Shown here: positions 21,017 through 31,963 of the stretch, in pieces
Layout: every line of letters starts with the position of its first letter
How positions within the stretch are numbered: position 1 is the stretch's first letter
Origin: Picochlorum sp. 'celeri'
Lineage: Eukaryota; Chlorophyta; Trebouxiophyceae
Reading direction: 5' to 3'
Length of the DNA: 64,000 nt
NCBI GenBank assembly: GCA_010909725.1
Contig: JAACMV010000019.1
Span: 62,001 to 126,000, forward strand
Program-made: the position numbers and the translations under genes
Notes under the pieces: model-generated
The model's input: the letters and a program-made list of their open reading frames with translations, nothing else
Database searches by the model: none
What the model was told of the DNA's origin: nothing

Positions 21017-21852
21017 TAGGAAAATTCACACAGGCGAGTCCTCGACAGCCGTCGTTTGGAGAAACAGCCCGGTGCTTTGAAGGACCAATGTGTTTCGAAA
21101 CCCATACGGTTTCGTCAGCTTGCCATAGTTCTGTATCAGGATGCAATAGTATACTGCGAAGATTAAAATTAATCACGAATTTTATCGGTTTGATACTTTG
21201 AAAGATGCAGAATGTGTATTGGGGATGGGTCTGGCACAGGCACCCATGGATGCTTGGCCAAGCAGTCTGGAGCACAGCTCATAGTGTGAGGGCTGTATAC
21301 AATCCTCGGAACAAAGAGCAGGTATGGGCATAGGGTACACGCCAGCAAGGACACAAGCACCCAATCTATACAAGGATATACAGTCTCGCATTCGACAAAG
21401 AGAATTAGCCCTAGTATTACAAAATAATTACCAAATTGACAGTGCATTTGTTCTGAATATTCAGCATTACTGCTGTAGAATTCTGAAGAAATAAGGAATA
21501 AAACATTGTGCATCTGATTTAACTTTTCCTCTTTTTATTTGATTGGAGTGTACCTACACCAAGTATTACTTTCATGAAATTTCAGCTGCATTAATGAATT
21601 GAACTTGTATGAAAAAATAGAAGCACACGCTGCGTTCTCTCACTACTCAAGCATCTATTCTACTCTTTTTGCATATCTGTTGGCCAGTCTATTCTCTTTC
21701 TAGGATGATGACGTGGCTCTTTGAAATTTATTCTGGATAAAAAACGTGAAGCGAAATCTAAACCTGCACCGAACCTGGGCATGGGTATTGGAATTGGAAT
21801 TGGAATAAATGGGCTCTTTTGCATGTGTCAAGATGGTAGGAAATCAGGCACC
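21009..21852. other. intergenic region with one weak small-membrane-protein candidate
   Basis: Between the antiporter (minus) and the KH gene (minus). A minus-strand frame at 21169-21513 (114 codons) has two hydrophobic stretches (YFVILGLILFV and WVLVSLLACTLCPYLLFV) and several Cys. A 43-nt intron (21154-21196) could extend it, but that is shorter than any other intron here and the extension would run over the antiporter start. I do not recognise it. The rest (21514-21852) holds only A/T-rich sequence and a short GGAATT triple repeat near 21790. Confidence 0.25.
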
Positions 21853-23443
21853 TCAGAAGGGGATTCTCCTCTTTACCGTGCCTGGAGTCACCTCATGTTT
21901 GACCCTACGTGTTCTTGGAGGAATCTTTGGAGGCGTCACCTTTCCTAGAAGACTACATTGAGGTCCATCATCGTCTGCCAGTTGACACTTTTCATCAAAG
22001 AGAGCAAACATATGTTCCAAGTAATTCTCAGGGAGCGCCGGCTCTGGAGTTGCCTTCTTTCTTCTTAATGTACGTTCAAAGACAGGTGGCGGTTGTGGTG
22101 ACGACACAACCCGATCCCTGTACGTAGGCATGTGTACAGAGAGTGGGCCCTGATAGTAACTTGCATTCCTTGGATGCAACAAAGATTCCACACTTGTGTC
22201 GCTCAACATGTCCACATGTGCCCAGGGATAACTTTTGAGGTGATGGTGATGCCCTGCATTGTCCGCAAACAAATGATATCCAGCCTGCGCAGATACCTGT
22301 GATGCAGAGTATGGCTTTTTCTGTTCACTAAAAAGTGCTGGCTCTGCTTGGTCACAGGGAACTTCACTCATACCAAGCGAATCGTTCGAAAAGATGCCAG
22401 AAGATTCTATGATATCATCAGAACTTTGATACTCTTTCCATGTGTCATGTTGAGACACGTGGCGCTGTCTCTCATCACCCAAGATGGTACTCGACCAGCT
22501 GCAAAAGTCAGATTGTTTTGGTTGGGAGGACACATTCAAAGGCGTGTCATCCAACAAGCACTTGAGCAGATCTACTGAGGAGTTTTCACATGTATTCTCC
22601 TTACCACGTCTCGATGACCGTTGTTTCGGTGGCTTTGTTGTTATGCCAGCTGCATGTGGGACAGCCTTGCGAGGTGGTGGCTGGTAGATGAACTCTACAC
22701 CCATAATATGCTGTACTGGATCCACCAGCTGATTGCAGTAATTCCCCTCACAAAGGTCCTTGTATCTCGCTACTGCAGCTTTGATGATGTATACAGCATG
22801 CGCCACGTTCCTCGGCTTGCCATCCAGGACAAGCTTCCTCACCCGTCTTGTGCTCCCATAGTGAGTCACCGTTTCCGTCCAGCTCTGAATTTTGCATACA
22901 GACACCTCTGAGATATCCCTGACAGACTGACCACCAGGACCTACATATTATCACAAGTATGTATCCATGTGAACCATCACCCTTGCGGTACGCATTGTGT
23001 GGAATCCAGGAACAACATGAAAAAAACTCACCTATGACAAAGCCAGCTGCAAGCAAGGTGATGCGCAACACCACACAACCATCACTGGTCTCACTCGCCT
23101 GTATAATATTCTGATCATCATCTTCGCATCCTTCACCTTGTTGCCTCTTGCCAGAAGGCACCATATCCATACCAGAGAACTGCGCTGCCTTTGCCTGCGC
23201 CATCTGTTTCAGATATGCTCTCTTTTCTGCATTCAATCTACTCCACTCTGCATTCCTATTAATCTCTTTACACAGTCCCATCAGTGAGTATGCATCATCC
23301 TCGCTCACATACAAAGGCTCCTGCACTGTCATTGACGACGCTGTATCACTCAGCCCATCCCCATCAAGTCCCATCTTGTTGCCAACAAACAAGGGGTCAC
23401 GACGCCCGCCACGGCGTTCGTCTCCATTCCAAGACAGCGCCAT
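21853..23443 (-). CDS. single-KH-domain RNA-binding protein
   Basis: Exons 23032-23443 and 21853-22940 join at phase 1 across a 91-nt intron (GTGAGT...ATATGTAG); the product has 499 aa. The intron splits a type I KH domain (about residues 120-200) exactly in its signature loop: LLAAGFVIG|PGGQSVRDI contains the GxxG nucleic-acid loop (G-P-G-G), followed by CKIQSWTE and RRVRKLVLDGKPRNVAHAV. The N-terminal part is acidic and helical. The C-terminal 270 residues are low in order-promoting residues, with proline-rich basic clusters (PPKIPPRTRRVK). Role: probable RNA binding in mRNA fate; no closer family is recognised. Confidence 0.8.
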
Positions 23444-24326
23444 GATTCTAAAATCTCTCTGAAATGATTACTACTTGATACTATCTAAACGAGAGAATGG
23501 TATATTTACTCGTCAGCAGCGGAAGCCAAATTGCCCTTCGATTCAAAAACGTAGCCACTTGACCCTGGTGCCCAAACACCCGCCAACTCCAAAACCACCG
23601 ATTCGCGAGCAATCAATACTCGTGCGACCTAGTATGGAGATTTAAACACTATATATATGGCTATGAGCCGGGAACAAGATGAAAACCTTGCCGGCGCTCT
23701 ATGCTGTGCGTCCAGCGAAACGGTGCTCGTTGCTCTGTGGATTTTGGATTCGTGAAGCAATACTGCCGCTCCTCTTCTTTTCTATAGATGAATTATTACT
23801 CTAATAAATACAATAAACTATGCCAGGATGATGGGGAAAGCCCTCACACATGGAATCGCATCGAATCTTGATGCGTTCGAATTCTGTCGAATTAGTATGT
23901 CCAAACCATCCACATGGCTGAACTGAATTCAGTTGCATGGGTGGGCATGCCTTGTCTGGACCCGGATGAACAGAACGAAGAAGAAGAAATTGCACGGGTC
24001 TGACCATCTGCGCCACTCTTTGGAGGTTCCTGACCATGATCGTGGAAAGAATACGAAGAATTTTAAATCCATGCCACATTCATTAGGACTTTAAAGTCGG
24101 TTAACCTATAATGTGGGTCATGACCATGTAAGGACCAGATCTTGTCATCTTGATGACGAAATCCCAGATCCACGTGACAAACTTTACTCAATCGCATGCT
24201 CCGTAGCCCCGGGTTTGTCATTAAATACGCCTGTGATTAGGTTTTTTGTATGTATATGTGATTGTGGGGCAGGTTTCGTATTTGTCAGCACACTGTAATC
24301 GTTCTGATTGACATTCAACTTGCGCC
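23444..24326. other. long intergenic region, divergent promoters
   Basis: 883 nt between the KH gene (minus) and the S53 peptidase (plus). It includes a TATA-like element at 23650-23657 with no recognised gene within 600 nt downstream, and small open frames (a 43-codon plus frame at about 23681, a minus frame 23801-24079) without family marks. An unannotated short RNA or a spliced small gene starting near 23680 is possible but unsupported. Confidence 0.4.
23650..23657 (+). promoter_or_regulatory. TATA-like element without an assigned gene
   Basis: TATATATA after TTTAAACAC. Which transcript it serves is unknown. Confidence 0.3.
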
Positions 24327-26825
24327 ATGGGAAGTACGTTTTGGCTCTTGGTGGCTTCCACCCTATGGCTTTGTACGTGGATATTAATATATATGTTTTC
24401 TTTTTGTATATCTGGCTCACAGTTTGGGATTCGTGCAGGGTCTTCGTTGTGCGCCGGCACGCGGGTTCCGACAATTGGTCAATCTGCCTGGTTGGAAGCA
24501 TCTCTGTTTTTCAATAGCAAGGGTCGTGATGGAATCTTGGATGAAGCGTTAGGGCATGGGATCGCTTTGGATCGTGATCACGTGCGGGACGTCCTGGGAC
24601 TCACCAAAGACGAGGTGGAGCACTTGGTTCAGGTGGTGGAGAAGCAGATTGGGGGCCATGCTCGGCGTGTTTCTGCGCTTCGAGACTGGATGCATATTAG
24701 CATACCATCTTTCGATGGTATGGAGGAGAGAGCAATGCGCCGTGCAAGACCGAGCGCATTTTTGCAACAATCCTTATCTGGTGCTGTTGTGAACAACAGG
24801 CAGCTTGAAAGGGTTGTGCATGGGGTGGCATCGGCGCTACAGGATGCTGGCCTGGAGCATTTGGTGTCTCGTATGATGATAGTATCGCATACTTCCCGGA
24901 GGAATGAACAAGAGGGAGGAGCTGCTTTGAGGGAGGCAGACAGGAAGCCATCATATAGACCTGTGGTTGGTCGCACGTTGCAGCAAGATGATTCTCAATC
25001 GACAGAAGATAGTCCTCCAAAGAATGAGGCAAATACATATGTGTTGGGCACAGGTGTTTTCTACCAATTGTTCACTGAGAGTAAGAGTGATGCCGTGAAG
25101 AACTTGGGTGCGTGGTGCAACAGTCCAGTGATGCTGCTGCAATGTGCAGGAGCAGATGCTCCGTATTTGGTCGGTGCCAATAACGACAACTGCTTTTTGG
25201 GGCTCGATGTGGCTCTTCAGCCAATGACTGGTATCCCTGGAACACCCAGTGCAGATCCAATCACCATTCGATTTGACAATCTTGCCGAGATTGCCAAGAC
25301 GTGTGCGCAAATTCCAGAGGTTTGTGAGAAATTGAAGGGCCCTGTACCATTGACTGAAGACACATATGTGTTGGGGATCCCACTGTACAAGTATACGGTG
25401 CCAAATGCCTTGTACAGTGGTTCTGCAATTTTTACAGTCAATACAACTCAAGGTATTGGGTTGATCCGCGACAGCCTTCCCATATCAATGTTCAACTACT
25501 ACAATGCATCTGCATTGACAATCCGAGAGTTGTACGGGGTGGATCCTTCGCTGCAAGGGTCTTCAGAGACTGTGCAGGCTTCTCTCCTGTCTATAGGCAA
25601 TGAAGATTCTGCAGTCAATGTGACTGCTGTGAATGAATATCTCGGGCTTTTGGGCCTGGAGCCTCACAGTGAGTTACGCATCCGTGATTTTGGTGTACCA
25701 AATAACGTTTCTGTGTGTGAAGGCACGGATAATTGCCTCGAGAGCATGTTGGATACTCAGACATTACAGAGCTTTGCACCAAATGCCACCACATACTTTG
25801 CACCATCCAGCAAGGGTGAAACCGCAGAGGAAGTTGCCCAGTTGTTGATGGACTTCCTTGATGATGCGTTGAATGCGGAACCACAAACTCAGGTTGCATC
25901 TCTCAGCTGGACTTGGAATTACGTCAACACAGCATCTCTTCCGGTAGATGCATTGGAAGGCTATCTAAAGAAGCTTGCTGCGGTGGGTATGACAATCCTG
26001 GTATCTTCAGGAGATGACGGAGCTAGTGCAGGAGAAGGATCTTGCTATTCACCTTCTGATGGTGGTCCTTTGGCAAGTAACATCCTTTCACAGGCCTGGC
26101 CAACAGTAAGCCCTTGGGTGGTTTCAGTGGGAGGGACACAATTGTTGGCTTTAGGCGAGAATTTGGAAACACAAGAAGTTGTTTGCTCTGGATCAACCAA
26201 CGGAGGAGTCACGTCCGGAGGCGGATTCTCTGGGCCTTGGTTAAATGTCACCACGCCAGCATGGCAAGAGGCATTTGTCAGAAAGTATTTGCAGGAGAAT
26301 AATGCCACCACCTTTTCGGGATTCCCCACCGCTGATACTCCTGGTTACAATCCAACAGGCCGCGGGTATCCGGATATTTCGGCGTATGCCTCCATGTTTC
26401 CCATACTGGATCCAACAGGAAGGCTCACTTCAGTCAGTGGAACCTCGCTTTCCACGCCTTTGGCAGCCTCCTTGTTCACCATGGCGAATCAGAAACTGTT
26501 GGATGAAGGATACAGTCTGATCGGATATGCAAATCCAATGCTCTACTGGATGGCAGACAACTGCCCTGATGCATTCACTGACATTACATTGGGCGATAAT
26601 CAAGCTGACGAGAATGGAGATTTGTGTCTGTTTGGGTTCCCAGCTTCTGTTGGCTGGGACCCTGTTACTGGACTTGGAAGTATCAACTTTGGACCATTTG
26701 TCGAATGTGCCAAAAAGTATCAAGATGCGCAAAAGAATCCGAGGAGTACATCATCAGCAGGTATGACATGGCTTAAATTTTCCACCTCTCTTGCAGGTGT
26801 CCTGGCCACCCTTTTGGCCATCTAG
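24327..26825 (+). CDS. sedolisin-family serine-carboxyl peptidase (S53, TPP1-like), probably GPI-anchored
   Basis: The frame is open over 832 codons, but a 66-nt stretch (24373-24438, donor GTACGT, acceptor TTCGTGCAG) is probably an intron; removing it keeps the frame, gives 810 aa, and turns a long hydrophobic start into a normal signal peptide (MGSTFWLLVASTLWLW...). Features in order: a pro-kumamolisin-type activation region, an acidic linker, then the peptidase domain with CLESMLDTQ (catalytic Glu and Asp, spacing four), SSGDDGA (oxyanion Asp), SGTSLSTP (catalytic Ser, about residue 682) and a calcium site DITLGDN...GWDPVTGLGS. The C-terminus is hydrophobic after a small-residue stretch (RSTSSAGMTW...), as in GPI signals. 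S53 enzymes are acid proteases, often tripeptidyl peptidases. It is longer than TPP1 (563 aa), mainly in the prodomain. Confidence 0.9.
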   Translation: MGSTFWLLVASTLWLCTWILIYMFSFCISGSQFGIRAGSSLCAGTRVPTIGQSAWLEASLFFNSKGRDGILDEALGHGIALDRDHVRDVLGLTKDEVEHLVQVVEKQIGGHARRVSALRDWMHISIPSFDGMEERAMRRARPSAFLQQSLSGAVVNNRQLERVVHGVASALQDAGLEHLVSRMMIVSHTSRRNEQEGGAALREADRKPSYRPVVGRTLQQDDSQSTEDSPPKNEANTYVLGTGVFYQLFTESKSDAVKNLGAWCNSPVMLLQCAGADAPYLVGANNDNCFLGLDVALQPMTGIPGTPSADPITIRFDNLAEIAKTCAQIPEVCEKLKGPVPLTEDTYVLGIPLYKYTVPNALYSGSAIFTVNTTQGIGLIRDSLPISMFNYYNASALTIRELYGVDPSLQGSSETVQASLLSIGNEDSAVNVTAVNEYLGLLGLEPHSELRIRDFGVPNNVSVCEGTDNCLESMLDTQTLQSFAPNATTYFAPSSKGETAEEVAQLLMDFLDDALNAEPQTQVASLSWTWNYVNTASLPVDALEGYLKKLAAVGMTILVSSGDDGASAGEGSCYSPSDGGPLASNILSQAWPTVSPWVVSVGGTQLLALGENLETQEVVCSGSTNGGVTSGGGFSGPWLNVTTPAWQEAFVRKYLQENNATTFSGFPTADTPGYNPTGRGYPDISAYASMFPILDPTGRLTSVSGTSLSTPLAASLFTMANQKLLDEGYSLIGYANPMLYWMADNCPDAFTDITLGDNQADENGDLCLFGFPASVGWDPVTGLGSINFGPFVECAKKYQDAQKNPRSTSSAGMTWLKFSTSLAGVLATLLAI

Positions 26826-27230
26826 CCAGGATGACCATTACATCATGGACCATGAGACTACAATGTCATAATAAATTCAGTTGGTCGAGTCGACCTAGGT
26901 ATCCCACGCCCAAAATCATGCATGCATTTGTGTGATTTTTTTTGGGGTAGGATTCGGAATAAAAAATAAACCGGCCACATCTGTGGTACGATTCTGCATG
27001 ATACTGTGTAAGACTACGCACATATTCATAGTATAGTAAATTGGTGTATGAAAATGCGCAACGGAAGTATATTCGAAAGAATTAGAGCCAAGGGCGACGA
27101 TGCATGTTCCCGGCATTGAGACTTGCCAACAGACAACGAATACAGAATAATACTACGATTTTAGCATCCTTTTGTGTGGTAAAATACAGTGGGCTATGAA
27201 TGATTGCATATCGACTTACAAGAGACAAGG
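26826..27230. other. intergenic region
   Basis: 405 nt between two plus-strand genes. It contains a T-rich run near 26936-26944 and a CATGCATG repeat near 26918. No gene or RNA seen. Confidence 0.5.
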
Positions 27231-28214
27231 ATGGCGAATACCAAGTTTGAATATGTAAAGTTGTTTGAGCAAGATGATGCCCTGCTGCAGCAGTGCTGGA
27301 TAGTCGTTCGATTGGATGGGAAAGGGTTTACAAAGTACGCTTGCTATATGAGGGATTGCTGTGTTCTGGCTGACCGGTTGTGGTTGTTTTGGTAGGTTTA
27401 CAGAAGTGCATGGGTTTGAAAAGCCCCATGATGAGAGGGGTTTGGGCCTTATGAATGCAGCTGCGGTGGTGCGTGGAATGTGCACAGTGTGCCATTTGGG
27501 GATTTTGTATATGAATGTACTGAATATATATAAATATCTAAACATGTGTCCGCAGGCTGTGATGAAGGAGTTTCCTGATATTCGGGTGGCTTTTGGGGAG
27601 AGTGATGAGTATAGCTTTGTTTTTCATAAAGATGCGGTGCTGTATGGGAGGCGAGCTTCAAAGATCATCTCGTTGATTACGTCATGCTTTAGTGTGAACT
27701 ATGTGAGGATGTGGTCGTCCTTCTTTCCTGATACTCCCCTAGAGAAGAACCCATTGTTTGATGGACGAGTTGTGTTGTATCCAAATTTGGAGAGTTTGAG
27801 GGATTATCTGTCATGGAGGCAAGCCGATACCCATATTAATTGTCAGTATAATACATGTTATTGGATGTTGATCAAAGAAGGGAAGAGTAGGGAGGAGGTG
27901 CAGAAAATGTTACGGGGGACATTGACTGCTGACAAGAATGAAATCATGTTCCAACGAGGTGTCAATTACAATACGTTGCCGGCCATGTTTAGAAAGGTAC
28001 GTTATTGAAGGTGTTCTATAGATGTGACAATCATTATGCCACAAAATGATCTGTGTGTATGCAGGGGAGTGTGGTGGTGTGGGCTGAGATGGTTGTTGAG
28101 CAGCATCGAGAGAGTGGCAAGGTTGTTCAAAAATCAGTAAAAAAACCACAGGTGTTCCATGAAGATATAATCGGAGATACTTTCTGGAAAAAGTATCCAC
28201 ATGTATTGCAATAA
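27231..28214 (+). CDS. THG1: tRNA(His) guanylyltransferase
   Basis: Four exons: 27231-27334, 27396-27468, 27556-27996 and 28065-28214, giving 255 aa. Introns of 61, 87 and 68 nt have donors GTACGC, GTGCGT and GTACGT. Thg1 adds the essential G(-1) to the 5' end of tRNA-His by 3'-5' polymerisation. The joins rebuild the family sequence: MANTKFEYVK, WIVVRLDGKGFTK|FTEVHGFEKP, GLGLMNAAAV|AVMKEF, then FGESDEYSFVF, which holds a metal-binding carboxylate pair together with the Asp of RLDGKGF. HINCQYNTCYW and RGTLTADKNEIMF follow, as in the eukaryotic enzyme. Length is normal. It ends convergent with the roadblock gene, 33 nt apart. Confidence 0.95.
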
Positions 28215-28247
28215 AGGAGACTTTGCATGTTACAAAGTAGTAGTAAT

Positions 28248-28574
28248 CTATTCTCCTAGCGATTGAATAACACTCAGGATGAGAGGATATTCTCCTTGCA
28301 TGGACGACGTAATGACAACCTCCGTCCTTTTTCCCCTGATTCGGATGGATCCTATTGAATCATGCTCATTGGCATGCTTCAAATGCGTCTCGCCTTGATG
28401 TAGGATGCGTGCACTGAGATTTGAAAACTTGCTGGTCTCTTCTGGCTCTGATAGTGTGCTACGAATTGGAACCCCTTCGCTATTCGATACAATGACTCCC
28501 TTCACACCATTGTATGACGACAGCCTCTGTATAGCTGCTTCAACATCCGCTATGTCAACAACCTCTTGTGACAT
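28248..28574 (-). CDS. roadblock/LC7 dynein light chain
   Basis: 108 aa. The start was set at MSQEVVDIADVEAAIQRLSS rather than at the in-frame ATG 33 nt upstream, since roadblock proteins begin just before the first helix. Family marks: GVKGVIVSNSEGVPIRSTL and the C-terminal IGSIRIRGKRTEVVITS...YPLILSVIQ. LC7 dimers bind dynein intermediate chains; related Ragulator subunits also have this fold. At 108 aa it fits the dynein type. Its presence suggests that dynein subunits persist in this organism, whether cytoplasmic or flagellar. Confidence 0.9.
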   Translation of the reverse strand: MSQEVVDIADVEAAIQRLSSYNGVKGVIVSNSEGVPIRSTLSEPEETSKFSNLSARILHQGETHLKHANEHDSIGSIRIRGKRTEVVITSSMQGEYPLILSVIQSLGE

Positions 28575-28813
28575 GATGTGCCGCTTGTTTCCTTGTTGTG
28601 TGAGCACACAGATATTATTCTTGTACCTATATTAGGACTGACCATTTATTGCATTATTATTCGAGTGACCTATAGACTATCATATAATATATGATTGAAT
28701 CCGCATCATCGACACGTTGGATGCTGCGTGCCTCTTGTTGACCAACACAGTGTGAATCTCTGTGGATTCTTCTAGATGTCGTTGACATCAACACAGTCTG
28801 ACCATGACCTGCA

Positions 28814-29724
28814 CTAGCAACTCTTTGAAATATCTGGACGAGAAGTATTCGCCGCGACCTGGTGCCCAGACACTCCTGCTCCGTCACAATGACCAGACAA
28901 TCGTGGGCTTTCATACGAGCTTGCCTCCACAACAGCATCTGCAGACGATCTCAGCAGGGTTTGCGTGTGATATGTGGTTGGAATAACATCCAGGAATAAC
29001 ATCACAATGATTAATATCACTGTGGAGACTAGCAGCGCCAAACAACCCAATGTCATGTAGAATGCCAGTGGAACAAATCCGAATAAACACCGGATGCCCA
29101 AGGCAAAAAAGAGACTTGCACGCTGCATCAGTACAAACGTCGTCTCCCTGAATGGGAGACATGCATTCATATTTTCAGGAACAATCCGGATCAAAAACCC
29201 TAGATGCACGGATATCCGCACACACTGAGCAAACAGAAGCAGAGACAGAAACATGTCTCCGAGAGCCAATGCCACCTTGACTTCTGGAGACAAGAATGAG
29301 TCCCCTTTCGTGATTGGGTCGCTAGCCGCATACTTGTCCATCTGTTCCAACTTTGTGGGATCTGTCAAAATGTTGAGAAGCTGTGCAATAAGCGAGGCTT
29401 CTGCCGCTGCCAAGAGAGAAACACTAATGATTAAATTTCGAACTGTATGGACAGCAGCCAATGCTTCCCTTTTGTCATTCATCATGACATGCGCCCACAG
29501 AGAGCGAGCCTTCAGATTTGTAGACCATAGGTTGAGGTTTTCATGAGGAAGCCATCTCGTCCCTCTCAAACAGAAATACCTAAACAGGGGTGGTGGAATA
29601 CACAAAGTGATTCAGTACATGCATGCAGTCAAATTGGATGCTCTACTCACCACCAATGATACACGAGGAACGCAGAAACGCAGACTATGAAGACCACAAG
29701 GTCTGCAATCTCTCCAGACTCCAT
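28814..29724 (-). CDS. DUF599 membrane protein
   Basis: Exons 29651-29724 and 28814-29579 join at phase 2 across a 71-nt intron (GTGAGT...CTGTTTAG); the product has 279 aa. The first exon supplies the first membrane segment (DLVVFIVCVSAFLVYHWWY). After it come the family block ARSLWAHVMM...EALAAVHTVRNLIIS, three more membrane segments, and RASLFFALGIRCLFGFVPLAF near the end. DUF599 proteins occur in plants and proteobacteria and have no assigned function. The C-terminal about 50 residues are polar and not conserved. It shares a 278-nt divergent promoter region with the ankyrin-DHHC gene. Confidence 0.85.
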
Positions 29725-30002
29725 TGTACAGCGCGTATTCCTGTAAAATCAGACGGAGAGCTACGTTCAAATGGTACAATGCCGATATCTTCCACTCATG
29801 GCCTCATAAACATAGAGACATATATGAAATTTGAATAAATAACAAGGGTTTGCTTGAAATTATGAATTATACTGTCAGGAAAGAAGCTTTCATGAATGCC
29901 GAGACAATTCCTTAATCAGTACATTAAATACAATTCGACCCAGACATGTGCCCTCCAAATCTTCGTTGTCTCACACAATAAACTGCATATAATGTCCCAA
30001 TA

Positions 30003-31948
30003 ATGGGGGATACAGCAAATGACTCATCAAAGGTGGTTGAAATAACCACCCTAGAGGAGAAGAAGCCTCAGTCTCGCAAAGGGTCTTCTCAAGGCGATGT
30101 TGAAGAGATTGACACTGGTGGGTCGATTGGTGATTTTGCATTGAATACAGGCATTAAATGTATTTTTAGTAATATTTTAAATATTTTGTATGCAGTGTGG
30201 AAGGCCTGTGCGTACGGGGACTTTGATAAACTGAAACAGTTGGTTGAGGAGCAGGCGGGTTTGCGGTCTGGGAAGCAAGCGCCTGTTGCGAATGCAGTAA
30301 AGAAGGTGGATGCTGTCAAGGAAATTCTGGATAGACCAGATGATCAAGGATATTACTGTCTGCAATGGGCAGCCCTGAATAATAGGGTGAGTATTGTGGC
30401 ATATCTCATAGATCAGGGGGTGAATATCAATGCCCAAGACAGGACGAAACAGACTGCCCTGCACTGGTCAGTGGTCCGGGGTTCTTTGGGTGCACTGGAT
30501 ACATTATTGCGAGCTGGAAGTGATGCGAAGATTGTAGATTCGAAAGGATACTCGTTGTGTCATGTAGCTGCTCAGTACGGGCAGACCTCAATCTTGTACT
30601 ACTTGTACATGAAATGGGGCATTGATATAGACTCGCCAGATGCAGATGGTAGGACACCGCTTCATTGGGCGGCGTATAAAGGGTTTCGTGATACATGCAA
30701 GCTATTGATCGTGATGGATGCGGATGTTATGAAAATGGATACTGAAGAGTGCACCCCATTGCATTGGGCGGCAATCAAGGGTCATTTGGATGCATGTATG
30801 GTGTTGCTCCAGGGCGGGGCTGAAGATGCCCTGGAGACCACGGATGCATCTGGTTGTACTCCGTCACAGTTGGCAATAGATAAGGGGCACCGAGGTCTCG
30901 GTTTAAATCTCGCCGAGTATCGGTATCATAAAGAGTCAAGGAGGGGCAGCAGTCGAGGGTTGTGTGCAACTCTGTCTCGACTGCATCTGGCACCAGTCAT
31001 TTGGGGAATCATACTGAGTATGTTGGGATTGATGTCCGTCTCTATCGTCTGGAATAGTGATATTTTCCCAGCATCTGCAACTCTGATTACGATTGGTGCA
31101 TGGATCACGTATTCGTTGGCATTTGTGGGCCTGATTTTCTTGTACAAGACCACTGTTGCCGACCCTGGATTTTTGCCCAGGAACACCGTCGGATCAAAGC
31201 ATGAGATTCGAGGAACGCTGTCTGGACGTAAAGCAAATAATAGAAGAATGGAAGAGGGGGGGAAATCAGATGAATCCTCGATGAATTCACCAGCATTATG
31301 GGCAGGGCAATGGAGTCAGTTGTGTGTCACATGCCGCATTGTGAGACCACTCCGGGCAAAGCATTGTGCGACAACAGATCGTTGCGTGCAATGTTTCGAT
31401 CATTTTTGCCCATGGGTAGGGAACGCGATTGGGAAAGGGAATCGACACTACTTTTTAGTGTTCTTGTGGCTCGAATTAGCTGCCATACTGGCTAGTGGGA
31501 TCACAGTGGTGTCGTGCCTGCAGAGAGGTATGTGTGTCCTGTTTTCATGTATGTGTGTGATGATGCGAGTCACCTCAAACTCTTTTATTCATTTTATATT
31601 GCAGCTATTAAGATATCGAATGATTCTACGAGTCCCTCCATCATTCTGCCAATCATCTTTGTGGTCTTTGATATGGTTCTGCTAATATCTGTTGCAGCAT
31701 TGGCAATAGCTCAGGCCTCACAAGTGTCCAGAAATGTGACTACAAATGAGCTATCAAACTGGCATCGGTATACATATTTACATGCAGATGATGGAGATTT
31801 CACGAATCCGTTCGATCAAGGCTGCAGATCGAACTGTAGTGAAGTCTGCTACCCAGACAGGGCGCCAAAGTTCTACACTCTAGATTCCAGGGCGAAAAAG
31901 CCTTCAAACGCTTTGGCTGAGAATGAGAGTCTGATGAAATATATTTAA
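30003..31948 (+). CDS. ankyrin-repeat DHHC-type protein acyltransferase (AKR/ZDHHC17 class) with altered active site
   Basis: Exons 30003-30129, 30196-31527 and 31605-31948 give 600 aa. The first intron (66 nt, donor GTGATT, acceptor TATGCAG) is in frame and stop-free; the second is 77 nt (GTATGT...TTGCAG). About six ankyrin repeats (VWKACAYGDFDKL, YCLQWAALNNRVSIVAYLID, TALHWSVVRG, TPLHWAAYKG, TPLHWAAIKGHLDACMVLL) precede two TM helices, the cysteine-rich domain, two more TM helices and a TTNE motif. The class palmitoylates cytosolic faces of Golgi or vacuole proteins. The catalytic tetrad is DHFC, not DHHC. In KHCATTDRCVQCFDHFC the usual second zinc Cys is Thr, and NC(I/V)G is NAIG. Yeast Akr1 works with DHYC, so activity is possible but not certain. 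Confidence 0.88.
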
Positions 31949-31963
31949 TTTATTCAACCCGTT

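Noticed and set aside
23748..23758. match to the 3' end of U6 snRNA (ATTCGTGAAGC)
   Set aside because: An 11-base match only; the ACAGAGA and AGC elements of U6 are missing.
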